From NCBI GenBank assembly GCA_963819475.1, contig CAWFWE010000002.1, positions 496,001 through 560,000 of the forward strand: 64,000 bases of DNA. Direction: 5' to 3'. The stretch is from DASUAS01 sp963819475 (GTDB lineage: Bacteria; Actinomycetota; Acidimicrobiia; IMCC26256; DASPTH01). Position 1 is the stretch's first letter, and each line of letters begins with the position of its first letter. Below are positions 26,398 to 34,622 of this stretch, in pieces. The position numbers and the translations under genes are program-made. A model generated the notes under the pieces. That model was not told the DNA's origin, did no database searches, and worked only from the letters and a program-made list of their open reading frames with translations.

Positions 26398-28926
26398 TCA
26401 GAACAGGTCGAATTCGTGGCCGGGAGTCGCGGCACGTTCGGCGCGCGCGGAGCCGAGTGACGTGGTTCGTTCCGTGATCCACTGCTGGCGACGTTCGATG
26501 GTCCAAGCGTCGTTGAGGTCGTCGACGGCGGTGTCGAGGTCGTCGGCGCGCGTGTAGACGGTGGATGCGTGGCGGGCTCGCGAGAGTGCGACGTAGCCGA
26601 GTTCTCGGCCGCCGCCGTCCTCGAGGTAGTGGGTGGTGTCGACGGTGGCACCTTGTGAACGGTGCACGGTGATCGCGTAGCCGTGGGCGAGGCGGTTGCT
26701 CGCCGCGAAAGCCAACGGGAGGATTGCTTGACGGCCATCGTCGAATCGGACACTGAGCATCGCTCGATCGGAGTGGACGTGTTCGATCGTCCCGGTCTCG
26801 GAGGTGACGGTCTGGCGGTGGGGTGCGAGCGTGACGATGCGGTCGCCTCGGCGGTAGCGACGACCGCCGGGTGCGGTCACCTCGGGTCCGGTGAGCCAGC
26901 CTCGTTCGGCGTAGGCGTGGCGGGCGAGTTGGTTGAGTGCATCGACGTTGTCCCGTCGCCAGGCGAGCATGATGGTGTCGACCCCGGCTTCGATGTCGGC
27001 GATCCAGCCATCAACAACCGCGCCGCTGGTCTCGGCGCGATCGCAGCCCGTGACGATGCGGTCGTGGCCTGCGAGCCAGTCGACGGCGCGGCTGATGTCG
27101 CCGTGGCGGAGTTCGGCAAGTGCATCACGTTCGGTGAGGTCGATCTGGCGGATGTTGTAGGTGAGCTGCCAGACGTGGCCGTCAAATCTGCGTACGAGCG
27201 CCTCGAGCCCGCCGCCGGGGCCGACGGCACCGAGTTGGTGTGGGTCTCCGACGAACACGAGTTTCGCATGGGCGCGAGCGGTTTGGTCGAGCAGGCGATG
27301 GAGGTCGTGGTCGTCGGTCATGCCCGCCTCATCGAGCACGACGAGGGCGCGTCGATCGAGGGTGAGGCTGCCCGCGTCGAGCCGTGCGAGGAGCGAGGCG
27401 ACGGTACGCGACTCGATGCCGGCGTCGCGGCCGACAGCGCGCGCGGCTTGGCCGGAGGTGGCGGTCCCGAGCACGCGGTATCCACGTTGCTCATGAGCTC
27501 GTCGGACGGCGTGAAGTGCAGTGGTTTTGCCCGACCCGGCGACGCCGATCACGACATCGAGGCTCCGGCTCGATTCGCAGATGCCGCGAACGGTGCTCCG
27601 TTGGCTGGGCGTGAGCGACGCGCCGAGCGACGACTCGGTAGCGCCGATCGCCTCGCTCACGGTGACGGGCGCGATCGGAAAAGTGGTGCGGGCGTGGTGA
27701 CGGGTCCAGGCTCGCGCTGCGATGGCGTGTTCAGTCTCGATGACGCAACGCGGTGCCCACACCGGTTCGCGGACGCCGTCGAATGGCTCGAGCTCCACCG
27801 CGTCGGGATGGACAAGCACCCGCTCCACGACCTGCTCCACGACAGCCGCGTCGAGGCCGAAGAGGTGCGGCGCGGCCGCGACGATCACGTCGCGACGACA
27901 GAAGGCTTTGTCAGCGGCGAGCTGTCCGTCCGGGCCGAGGAGCTGGCCGGCAAGCTGGTGGAGGTCGAGCTCGGCGAGCTCGGGAGTGATCCGACGATGA
28001 CGGGCTCGATCGACATCACTCGTGATGCCACCGATCGTGTGCGGGCCGGTCTCGATCTCGCTTTGCCAGCGAGCCATCAGGTCAGTGACCTGCTCGTGCC
28101 GTTTGGCACTGCGAGTGCGGCGCGCGGCGATGGCACGTTGGCGGTAGCTCGTCTCACCGGGCCGGCCGGTGGCGTTGTCGATCTCGGCCGACCGTTTGGA
28201 GTGCATCTCCATCACCTGCTCTGGGATGCCGGCGATTGCCCAGTGGCCGAGACGACCGGAAGGCCCGTCGTCGGAGACGATCCCGTAGCCGAGCTTGACC
28301 GCGACACGCGCCGCGCGGAGCCGCCCGAAGGCCGTCGCGGCGTGGAGGTGCTCTCGCCACAACGCGGTGTCGGCCGCTTTCCAGCCGCCCCGCTCGTCAA
28401 GCATCTCGACCAAGTTGGCGATCAGAACATGGTCGTGGAGGCACGGATCACCCGCCCGTGACGTCGCGTGGCGAGTCGACGCGTACAACATCCCACTCGT
28501 AGGCGTCCGTGTCGCCGCTCGGCCTCGGCGGCCTCCACGTTCCAGAGTGAGCTGTTCGAGATAGGCGAGCGTGCCGTCGCGCTCGGCGTCGAGGATCCGA
28601 TGCATGTCTTCGGCGCGGCCGATCACTCCCAGTTCGGCGACCGACTTGTGCGCCGACACGACGAGCTCCAACCCCGGCCGCGTCGTCCTCACCAGCCGGT
28701 CGCCCGTAGATGGATGGCGGGCACCACCGGAGCCGAAGATGTGCTCGTACGCCCCGGTGGTGACGTGTCCAGCGAGACCGAGCCTGAGCGCTGCGCCGCC
28801 GCCCCAGGTCAACGGGCTCTCACCCCGTTCGGCGTAGTAGCTGATCGCCGCTCCCGGGTGGTCGTCCGAACGGCCGAGCACCGTCTGTCGGTGGTACTCG
28901 ACCGAGTCCGCGCCCATCATCCGCAT
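26398..28926 (-). CDS. MobF-type conjugative relaxase-helicase (TrwC/TraA-like)
   Basis: About 842 residues. The N-terminal relaxase domain has a tyrosine-rich start (SVEYHRQ, ISYYAERGES) and the three-His metal site (H153, H164, H166 in RHATSRAGDPCLHDH, followed by VLIANLVE). The C-terminal half is a superfamily 1 helicase: Walker A GVAGSGKT (~461-468), Walker B LVVLDEAGM, then GDPHQLGAV and a C-terminal UvrD-like VHRSQGATVDTTHY. It would nick and unwind DNA for transfer. It is shorter than typical 1100-1800-residue MobF proteins. No coupling protein or T4SS genes are seen, so transfer would need help. The start among the clustered Mets is uncertain. Array B lies just upstream. Confidence 0.9.
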   Translation of the reverse strand: MRMMGADSVEYHRQTVLGRSDDHPGAAISYYAERGESPLTWGGGAALRLGLAGHVTTGAYEHIFGSGGARHPSTGDRLVRTTRPGLELVVSAHKSVAELGVIGRAEDMHRILDAERDGTLAYLEQLTLERGGRRGRAATRTPTSGMLYASTRHATSRAGDPCLHDHVLIANLVEMLDERGGWKAADTALWREHLHAATAFGRLRAARVAVKLGYGIVSDDGPSGRLGHWAIAGIPEQVMEMHSKRSAEIDNATGRPGETSYRQRAIAARRTRSAKRHEQVTDLMARWQSEIETGPHTIGGITSDVDRARHRRITPELAELDLHQLAGQLLGPDGQLAADKAFCRRDVIVAAAPHLFGLDAAVVEQVVERVLVHPDAVELEPFDGVREPVWAPRCVIETEHAIAARAWTRHHARTTFPIAPVTVSEAIGATESSLGASLTPSQRSTVRGICESSRSLDVVIGVAGSGKTTALHAVRRAHEQRGYRVLGTATSGQAARAVGRDAGIESRTVASLLARLDAGSLTLDRRALVVLDEAGMTDDHDLHRLLDQTARAHAKLVFVGDPHQLGAVGPGGGLEALVRRFDGHVWQLTYNIRQIDLTERDALAELRHGDISRAVDWLAGHDRIVTGCDRAETSGAVVDGWIADIEAGVDTIMLAWRRDNVDALNQLARHAYAERGWLTGPEVTAPGGRRYRRGDRIVTLAPHRQTVTSETGTIEHVHSDRAMLSVRFDDGRQAILPLAFAASNRLAHGYAITVHRSQGATVDTTHYLEDGGGRELGYVALSRARHASTVYTRADDLDTAVDDLNDAWTIERRQQWITERTTSLGSARAERAATPGHEFDLF

Positions 28927-29007
28927 CCACGCCACCGCACCGCTCCCCTGACTTGCCCGCGACAAGTGGGCACAGGACGATCATGCGGATCCAACATCCC
29001 GGGACAC

Positions 29008-29120
29008 CTCCCGGCAGAGCTCCCGTCACCACGCCGGCTCCCGCGGTCACTCCCTGAAGGACTCCCGCGATGACTCCCCTACCGGGACCACTCCCGCGAT
29101 CACTCCCGGCATCACTCCCG
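29008..29120. repeat. ACTCCCG repeat array B, forward copies
   Basis: [AGC]CTCCC[GTC] copies start at 29,008, 29,019, 29,037, 29,049, 29,061, 29,073, 29,090, 29,102 and 29,114. Most steps are exactly 12 nt (11, 18, 12, 12, 12, 17, 12, 12). The array lies between the relaxase start and the small gene/recombinase unit, where an oriT or regulator-binding array would be expected. Confidence 0.8.
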
Positions 29121-29218
29121 CTCGTGGTGCGAGCCAGATCATTCAGAGAACCTCGAGAGCCGGCATTGCCGGTGCGTTGATCGCGCGAGGACTGCCGACA
29201 TCGGGCTTCGGGGATTCC

Positions 29219-29413
29219 CGGGAGTCATGCCGCCACGAGGCCCGGGACGCCTCTCGCAAGCCCTGGTGTGCAGCCCGATCCGGGTTGCAACCGTGTCTGC
29301 TTCTCCATTTGGGTTACGCGTGTGCGATTCGGCGTTCTGGATGCCTTCAGGCGGGAGTATCTCGAGTCCGATTTCTTGGGAACGGGAGCTACGACGGGAG
29401 CTCTGCCGGGAGT
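29219..29413. repeat. ACTCCCG array B, inverted copies
   Basis: The complement CGGGAG[TC] occurs at 29,219, 29,352, 29,383, 29,395 and 29,407; the last three are 12 nt apart. These copies face the forward set, giving a convergent layout that ends 22 nt before the small ORF upstream of the recombinase. Confidence 0.75.
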
Positions 29414-29434
29414 GTCGGTCGCGATGGTTACTTC

Positions 29435-29608
29435 ATGCCTTCCGATCGGGACACTCGTGCGCCGGAGCTTGGGCCTGGCCTCGACCCTCCCGAGTTGACC
29501 GAGGGCGCAGCGAGCGTGCTCCTCCGCATCCTCCGCAAGGCGCACGAGACCCACCTCGCCGCGAAGGCCGGCAGTCCCGATGTGAGAGACGAGCGAGACG
29601 TAGCGTGA
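29435..29608 (+). CDS. Small gene preceding serine recombinase 1
   Basis: 57 residues (ATG 29435). It has a Pro-rich start, then a helix ELTEGAASVLLRILRKAHETHLA and a charged tail. Its TGA overlaps a possible GTG start of the recombinase, so the genes are coupled. The second recombinase at 54.6 kb has a similarly placed small gene with a related helix (GAAVLASIIQRLL). It could be a recombination-directionality or accessory factor; this is inferred from synteny only. Confidence 0.6.
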   Translation: MPSDRDTRAPELGPGLDPPELTEGAASVLLRILRKAHETHLAAKAGSPDVRDERDVA

Positions 29609-29613
29609 CCGGC

Positions 29614-31257
29614 ATGAAGCGCTTCGCGTTCTACGGTCGGGTCAGCACCGAAGATCAGCAAGACCCAGCGTCGTCTCGCAACTGGCAGCTCGCCCGGTCC
29701 CGCCAGATCATCGGACCCGATGGCGAGGTCGTGGTCGAGTTCTTCGACATCGGCCAGTCCCGCTCACTGCCGTGGAAGCGCCGTCCCGAGGCCGCCAGGC
29801 TGCTCGACGCGTTCCGTGATCCCGACCGTGGCTTCGACGCCGTCGTCGTTGGTGAGCCGCAACGCGCCTTCTATCGCAACCAGTTTGGGCTCACGTTCCC
29901 GGTGTTCACGCACTTCGGCGTCGAGCTGTGGGTGCCTGAGGTTGGTGGGCCGGTCGACCCCGGCTCCGAAGCCCACGACATGGTGATGTCCCTCTACGGC
30001 GGCATGTCAAAAGGCGAACGGATGCGGATCAAGACCCGCGTCCGCAGCGCGATGGCCGCGCAAGCCGCGATCGAGGGCCGCTTCCTCGGCGGCCGGCCGC
30101 CGTACGGCTATCGGCTGGTCGATGTGGGCCCACATCCGAACCCGGCGAAGGCCGCCCACGGCCAACAGCTCCGACAGCTCGCCCCGGACCCGACCGTGGC
30201 AGCGGTCGTGCTGCGCATCTTCACCGAGTACGCCGAGGGGCGGGGTCTTCACCTGATCGCGTCCGGCCTCAATCGCGACGGCATTCCGTCTCCGGCTGCG
30301 CATGATCCGGGTCGGAACCGGCACCGATCTGCCGGACAGGGCAAGTGGGCGAAGTCGGCAGTCCGCGCGATCCTCGCCAACCCCCGCTACACCGGCTTCG
30401 AGGTGTGGAACAAGCAACGCAAGGACGAGGTCCTCATCGACGTCGACGACGTCGCGCTCGGGCACGTCACCAAGATGCGCTGGAACGATACGGACGAGTG
30501 GATCACGTCCGCAGAGCCCACCCATGAGCCGCTCGTCAGCCGCGAGCTGTTCGACACTGCACAGGCGATGTTCGACTCCAACAAGCGCGCCGCTACTCGC
30601 ACACCGCGCGCTGGTCGTCACTACATGCTCGCGGGGCGGATCCGCTGCGGCGTGTGTGGCCGGCGGATGCAAGGCCACTGGACCCACGACCGCGCTTATT
30701 ACCGTTGCAAGTTCACCAACGACTACCCCACCGGCGACGGCGAACACCCGCGCAACATCTACGTCAAGGAAGAAGCCGTCGTTCCCGGGATCGACCAGTG
30801 GCTCGGCACGCTCTTCGACGACGACCACATCGACGACACGTGCGATCGTCTCGCCGGCATCTCCGGTCCCGATGCCGCCGCCGAAGGGCGACGGGCCGCG
30901 CTGCGCTCCGCGATCGCCGACTGCGACCGCAAGCTCGCCAACTACCGGGCGCTCCTCGACCACGACGACGCCGTGACCGTCGCCGCCTCGTGGATCGCCG
31001 ACACCCAACGCGAGCGCAAGAGCCTGGAACGACAACTCGGTGAACACGTCCCAGGCGACGAGCTCACTCCCGACCAGGTCAAGGCACTGGTCACCGCGCT
31101 GAAAGGCATCGTCACCGTGCTCGCCGACGCCGAGCCGGCCGACAAGAGCGAACTGTACGACCAGCTCGGCATCTCGCTCGCCTACGACCCTGACGGAACG
31201 GTCACCGTCGAGTCGCGTCCCCGTGGGGTACAAGTACGTGTCGGAGGGGGGACTTGA
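29614..31257 (+). CDS. Large serine recombinase 1
   Basis: 547 residues. The N-terminal resolvase catalytic domain has the nucleophile S11 in YGRVSTEDQ and the conserved FDAVVVGEPQRAF and GGMSKGERMRIKTRV segments. A Recombinase domain follows (GGRPPYGYR, NRDGIPSP, ILANPRYTGFEVW), then a zinc ribbon (CGVCGRRM, YYRC) and a coiled-coil (ALRSAIADCDRKLANYRALL). The layout is that of phage/ICE integrases and transposon TnpX proteins. A GTG at 29605 overlapping the upstream stop is an alternative start. The gene's 3' end carries the 16-bp motif shared with 19,999-20,014. Confidence 0.92.
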   Translation: MKRFAFYGRVSTEDQQDPASSRNWQLARSRQIIGPDGEVVVEFFDIGQSRSLPWKRRPEAARLLDAFRDPDRGFDAVVVGEPQRAFYRNQFGLTFPVFTHFGVELWVPEVGGPVDPGSEAHDMVMSLYGGMSKGERMRIKTRVRSAMAAQAAIEGRFLGGRPPYGYRLVDVGPHPNPAKAAHGQQLRQLAPDPTVAAVVLRIFTEYAEGRGLHLIASGLNRDGIPSPAAHDPGRNRHRSAGQGKWAKSAVRAILANPRYTGFEVWNKQRKDEVLIDVDDVALGHVTKMRWNDTDEWITSAEPTHEPLVSRELFDTAQAMFDSNKRAATRTPRAGRHYMLAGRIRCGVCGRRMQGHWTHDRAYYRCKFTNDYPTGDGEHPRNIYVKEEAVVPGIDQWLGTLFDDDHIDDTCDRLAGISGPDAAAEGRRAALRSAIADCDRKLANYRALLDHDDAVTVAASWIADTQRERKSLERQLGEHVPGDELTPDQVKALVTALKGIVTVLADAEPADKSELYDQLGISLAYDPDGTVTVESRPRGVQVRVGGGT

Positions 31258-31451
31258 GGGTCGAGGCAACTCCCCCACTCACCCGCATCGTGTCGCTCGC
31301 GTCATGAGTCCGGGCACCGAGATCATCGGGACACCGACGACCTACCGACGGCACGCTTCGGGGTCAGAGTTCGAGACGCGGGTCCCTCACTGGTTCGGCG
31401 CTGCGGGTGATTGAATCGCCCTGGGTTTGATGGAGGCTCTGAGGTGCCCTT
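31258..31451. other. Short non-coding segment after recombinase 1
   Basis: About 190 bp with no supported gene. It would be the natural place for an attachment-site half, but no direct repeat longer than the 16-bp motif at 31,238-31,253 was found. Confidence 0.4.
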
Positions 31452-31616
31452 GGTTTCGTACAGCCGCCGTCCGTAGAGGTAGGTGCCGACGGGGCGCACA
31501 AGGTCAGTGATGAAGGTGAAGACCTCGTCGCTGGGCTCGGTCCATTCGAAGCTGCCGTGCGCGTCCTCGATGTAGCCGTCAAGGGACACATTCGCCACCT
31601 AGATCAGCTTGGCCAT
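31452..31616 (-). pseudogene. N-terminal fragment of a RibD/dihydrofolate-reductase-like protein
   Basis: The fragment reads MAKLI-stop-VANVSLDGYIEDAHGS, then FEWTEPSDEVFTFITDL and GTYLYGRRLYET. That is the start of the RibD_C/DHFR-like family with an amber codon at position 6 (31,599-31,601), and family resemblance ends after ~55 residues. The rest of the gene is gone at the recombinase-proximal boundary. Confidence 0.7.
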
Positions 31617-31897
31617 GCCGCTCCCCAGGCGCCCGCGTCACGCTGCAGGTGCCGTCGGTTCGAGTAACCGCGCCAAGGTACCGGAGCGATCGGACATCGA
31701 ACACGTGTCCTGACCAGAGCGAACGGGCTCCGAACGGAAGCCAGTGGAGGTGATGAACGTGACGATGGCCAAGCACCCAAAGCGCTCGGCGAACTCGGCC
31801 GGTGTGAGGTCCAGGCGTTCGAGGAGCACAATGGAACCCTCAACCGAGCCCGCGAGCTCGTCCCACGCTTCGGAAGACGGCGGCTCGATGGCTTCGA
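31617..31897. other. Spacer with possible gene relic
   Basis: The leftward frame ending at 31,638 has a coding-like stretch (LDLTPAEFAERFGCLAIVTFITSTG) but no start codon of its own near the amidohydrolase stop. It may be a fragment of a deleted gene. No family was recognised. Confidence 0.3.
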
Positions 31898-33061
31898 CTA
31901 GGAACTGCCGACTCGGTAGAGGGCGATGGCGTTGTCTCCCGCGACACGCGCCGCGGTCGCGGATGACAACGGCTCGACGAACCGCGCCAGCGAGTCCTTC
32001 CAGTTCGCCGGATGGTCCGGGTGCGGGTAGTCGGTCGCCCAGAGGAAGCAATGATCGCCGACGTGGTCGATGATCAGCGGCGCTGCGGTCTCGTCGGGAT
32101 CGCACGAGATGAACGACTGACGGCGGAAGTAGTCGCTCGGCGACATCGACAGTGACACGAAGCGACGAAACAGCGTCTCGCCCACGAGCACGTCCATGCG
32201 GTCGAGGAACGCACCGATCCAACCTGCGCTCGATTCGAGCACTCCGAGCCGCAGTCCCCGGAACCGCTCGAACGTCGAGTAGGCGAAGAACGACGAGAAA
32301 CACTGCTGCACGCCGTAGCGCGCCGCCATGTTTGACATGACCTGAGCGCCGGCGTCACCGATACCCGGCGAGCTGTCCTGATTGGAGAAGCGTGCAAGGG
32401 TGTTGGCGAAACCCGGTTCGTAACCGGGGTGGATTCCGATCGGTACGCCGAGGTCCTGGGCCGTCGACCACAGTGAGTCGAAGCGCGGATCGCCGTGAGG
32501 GATGCGGTTCCATGTGAACGGCAGGACGAACGCCGCTCGGCAGCCGTCGGCCACTGCGCGCCGGAGTTCGATAGCCGCGAGCTCGGGGTCGTTCAGGCTG
32601 ATCTGCGCGACGGCGACGAGCCGGCCCGCGGAGTCGCGGCAGAAGTCGGCGATCCAGCGGTTGTACGCGCGGGCGTACGCGTCGGCGAGCTCTGCGTCCT
32701 CGACGACTGAGGGCCACACGATGCCGATCGTCGGGTACAGCACGACACCGTCGAGACCTTCCTTGTCGCAGTACGCGACGCGATCTACCGGATCGCACGC
32801 GCCGAACGGCATGGCATCCATGTACCGGCGGTCGGGGCTCGGCACGGCGCCTTCCTCGCCCATGCTTCCGATCAGCGCGATGCCGCCCGGGCTGATGCGG
32901 TCGAACGGCTGGTTGTCGACCATGACGACTTCGAGGCCGTCCTCGTTCAGCTCCAGCCGGATCGCGCGGTCACGATACTTCGTCTCCAGGTAGTTGAGCC
33001 ACAGGTTCTCCGGTTCGAGAACGTGACCGTCCGCGTCAACGACATGCTCCGCAACCTTCAT
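31898..33061 (-). CDS. Amidohydrolase-2 family metal-dependent hydrolase/decarboxylase
   Basis: 387-residue TIM-barrel protein. It has the metal-binding entry VVDADGHVLEP (DxH), PIGIHPGYEP in the middle (His ligand) and a C-terminal LWATDYPHPDHP motif with the catalytic Asp, as in ACMSD/γ-resorcylate decarboxylase relatives. Such enzymes act on cyclic carboxylates in catabolic pathways. Last gene of the leftward Liv/P450/LLM run. ATG 33061 (or the GTG just before it) overlaps the stop of a mini-gene. Confidence 0.85.
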   Translation of the reverse strand: MKVAEHVVDADGHVLEPENLWLNYLETKYRDRAIRLELNEDGLEVVMVDNQPFDRISPGGIALIGSMGEEGAVPSPDRRYMDAMPFGACDPVDRVAYCDKEGLDGVVLYPTIGIVWPSVVEDAELADAYARAYNRWIADFCRDSAGRLVAVAQISLNDPELAAIELRRAVADGCRAAFVLPFTWNRIPHGDPRFDSLWSTAQDLGVPIGIHPGYEPGFANTLARFSNQDSSPGIGDAGAQVMSNMAARYGVQQCFSSFFAYSTFERFRGLRLGVLESSAGWIGAFLDRMDVLVGETLFRRFVSLSMSPSDYFRRQSFISCDPDETAAPLIIDHVGDHCFLWATDYPHPDHPANWKDSLARFVEPLSSATAARVAGDNAIALYRVGSS

Positions 33062-33156
33062 CACCGCGTCACCTCGACCGGGACATCTTGGGCGACCTGA
33101 CGCCGAGCGACCCGGGCCCGCACGGACGCAGACATCGACTCGATGATATCGATCAC
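33061..33156 (-). CDS. 31-residue leader-like mini-gene coupled to the amidohydrolase
   Basis: The GTG start has GAGGAG 7 nt upstream. It encodes VIDIIESMSASVRARVARRQ and an 11-residue tail, ending in a TGATG overlap with the amidohydrolase start. It has no homologue I know. Its value may be to bring ribosomes to the amidohydrolase start. An inverted repeat TCGAT-GAT-ATCGA (33,140-33,152) covers its first codons. Confidence 0.5.
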   Translation of the reverse strand: MIDIIESMSASVRARVARRQVAQDVPVEVTR

Positions 33157-33581
33157 AACTTCACTCCTCTTCGGTGAGACACGTCGACTCTCGGTGCGGC
33201 ATCGAGTTGCTCCTCCTCCAACGAGACCTCCCGCCACCCCCGACGAGGTCAGCGGTAGGAGGTGAAGCCGGCACCCACGAGGTCGGGGCCGAACGTCCGT
33301 GCCGGTAACAATCCGCCTGCGGCCCGGCGTGCGCTGACCGCGACGCTGCACGAACGCGCTCAGACGAAATCTGCGACGCGCCGGTCAGCTCAGGTTGGGG
33401 ACGAGGCTGAGCTCCGCGGTGGTGAGCATGCCGGGCCAGGCTGCACATCGCCAGCGCAGCGCATGCCGGCGCAGCGCACGCCGGCGCGGCTGGGTAAGCA
33501 TCTACAGAGCGAGCAAGGGCGCAGGAGCTTCCATTCATGCGCTGCCATGCCCAGGATTTTCTGCGAGCGTCGGAGGCATGG
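33157..33581. other. Intergenic region between livG and the amidohydrolase unit
   Basis: 425 bp, GC-rich, without a supported gene. A CGGCGCAGCGCA-type partial direct repeat occurs near 33,450-33,490. A promoter for the amidohydrolase unit is possible. Confidence 0.4.
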
Positions 33582-34481
33582 TCAACCATGCTCCCGGTCG
33601 TCGGCATCGTGATCGGTTCCCGATGGGTCGCGTGGTGTCGCGGTCAGGGCCTCACCGTCAACATTGACCTCGCCTTCGCCGAGATAAGCATCGCGCACGG
33701 CCTGGTTGCGTTGTATCTCATCGGGGAGACCGGTGGCGAGCACGGTGCCGAGATCGAGCACCACAACTCGGTCGCTCTGTTCCATGACGAAGCCGGCGTT
33801 GTGTTCGACGAGCAATACGACGCAGCCGGTCTCTGCTCGCACCGCCTGGATCTGTTCGCCGAGGCGGAGGCTCTCGGTCTCGTCGAGACCGGACGCGGGT
33901 TCGTCGAGCAGCAACAGCGTGGGCGGATCGACAACCGCTCGTGCGAACTCCACCATCCGCGCCACACCGATCGGCAATGATCCGGCAAGCTCCTTGCGCA
34001 GCGGGATGAGCCCGCAGCGTTCGAGGATCTCATCGACGCGCACTCGCCGCGCGCGCTCCCGATGGCGACGTGTCGGCGCATACACCAGGTCGGCGACGAA
34101 ACCGCCGCCGCCGCCTCTCCATTCGAGCGCGGTGAGCACGTTGTCTTCGACGGTCAACCATCCGAACGTCTGCACGCGCTGGAACGTGCGGCGGAGGCCC
34201 CGGCGGGCCCGCTCGGAGGCCGACTTGCCGGTGAGGTCGATCCCGCCCAACACGACGCGACCTTCGTTCGGGGACCGCACGCCCGAGATCACGTCGAACA
34301 GCGTCGTCTTTCCGGCGCCGTTCGGTCCGATGATGCCGAGTACTTCCCCCACTTTGGCGTCGAAGCTCACGTCGGCGAGCGCGACGATCCCACCGAAGCG
34401 CACGGAGATCCCCTCGAGCTGCAGGACGGTCTCGTCGCGCTCGTCTGCGGTGGATTGATCCTGCGCGGCGTTCGCGGTCAT
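33582..34481 (-). CDS. livG: Branched-chain-type ABC transporter ATPase (LivG)
   Basis: 299 residues: Walker A GIIGPNGAGKTTLFDVI, Q-loop RRTFQRVQTFGWLTVEDN, a signature region SLPIGVARMVEFARA (degenerate LSGGQ), Walker B LLLLDEPASGLDETES and the H-loop VEHNAGFVM. The LivG pattern is clear. It powers uptake with the LivHMF fusion and LivK encoded upstream. ATG 34481 is supported by a GGGAGGGTGA ribosome site. Confidence 0.9.
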   Translation of the reverse strand: MTANAAQDQSTADERDETVLQLEGISVRFGGIVALADVSFDAKVGEVLGIIGPNGAGKTTLFDVISGVRSPNEGRVVLGGIDLTGKSASERARRGLRRTFQRVQTFGWLTVEDNVLTALEWRGGGGGFVADLVYAPTRRHRERARRVRVDEILERCGLIPLRKELAGSLPIGVARMVEFARAVVDPPTLLLLDEPASGLDETESLRLGEQIQAVRAETGCVVLLVEHNAGFVMEQSDRVVVLDLGTVLATGLPDEIQRNQAVRDAYLGEGEVNVDGEALTATPRDPSGTDHDADDREHG

Positions 34482-34622
34482 TCGATCACCCTCCCAGCAC
34501 GCGTTCCGCGCCCATCCGCCTCGTGCAGCGAACCGGCGCAGTTGCATCGAGCATTCGTCCGACCGTAGCCACCACGGCCGGGCCGGTCCGCCGATCGGAC
34601 CGGCCCGACGTGGGGGGGAGTT

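Noticed and set aside
26662..28461. 599-residue rightward open frame antisense to the relaxase
   Set aside because: Shadow frame typical of GC-rich coding DNA; no domain resemblance, while the opposite strand has all relaxase-helicase motifs.
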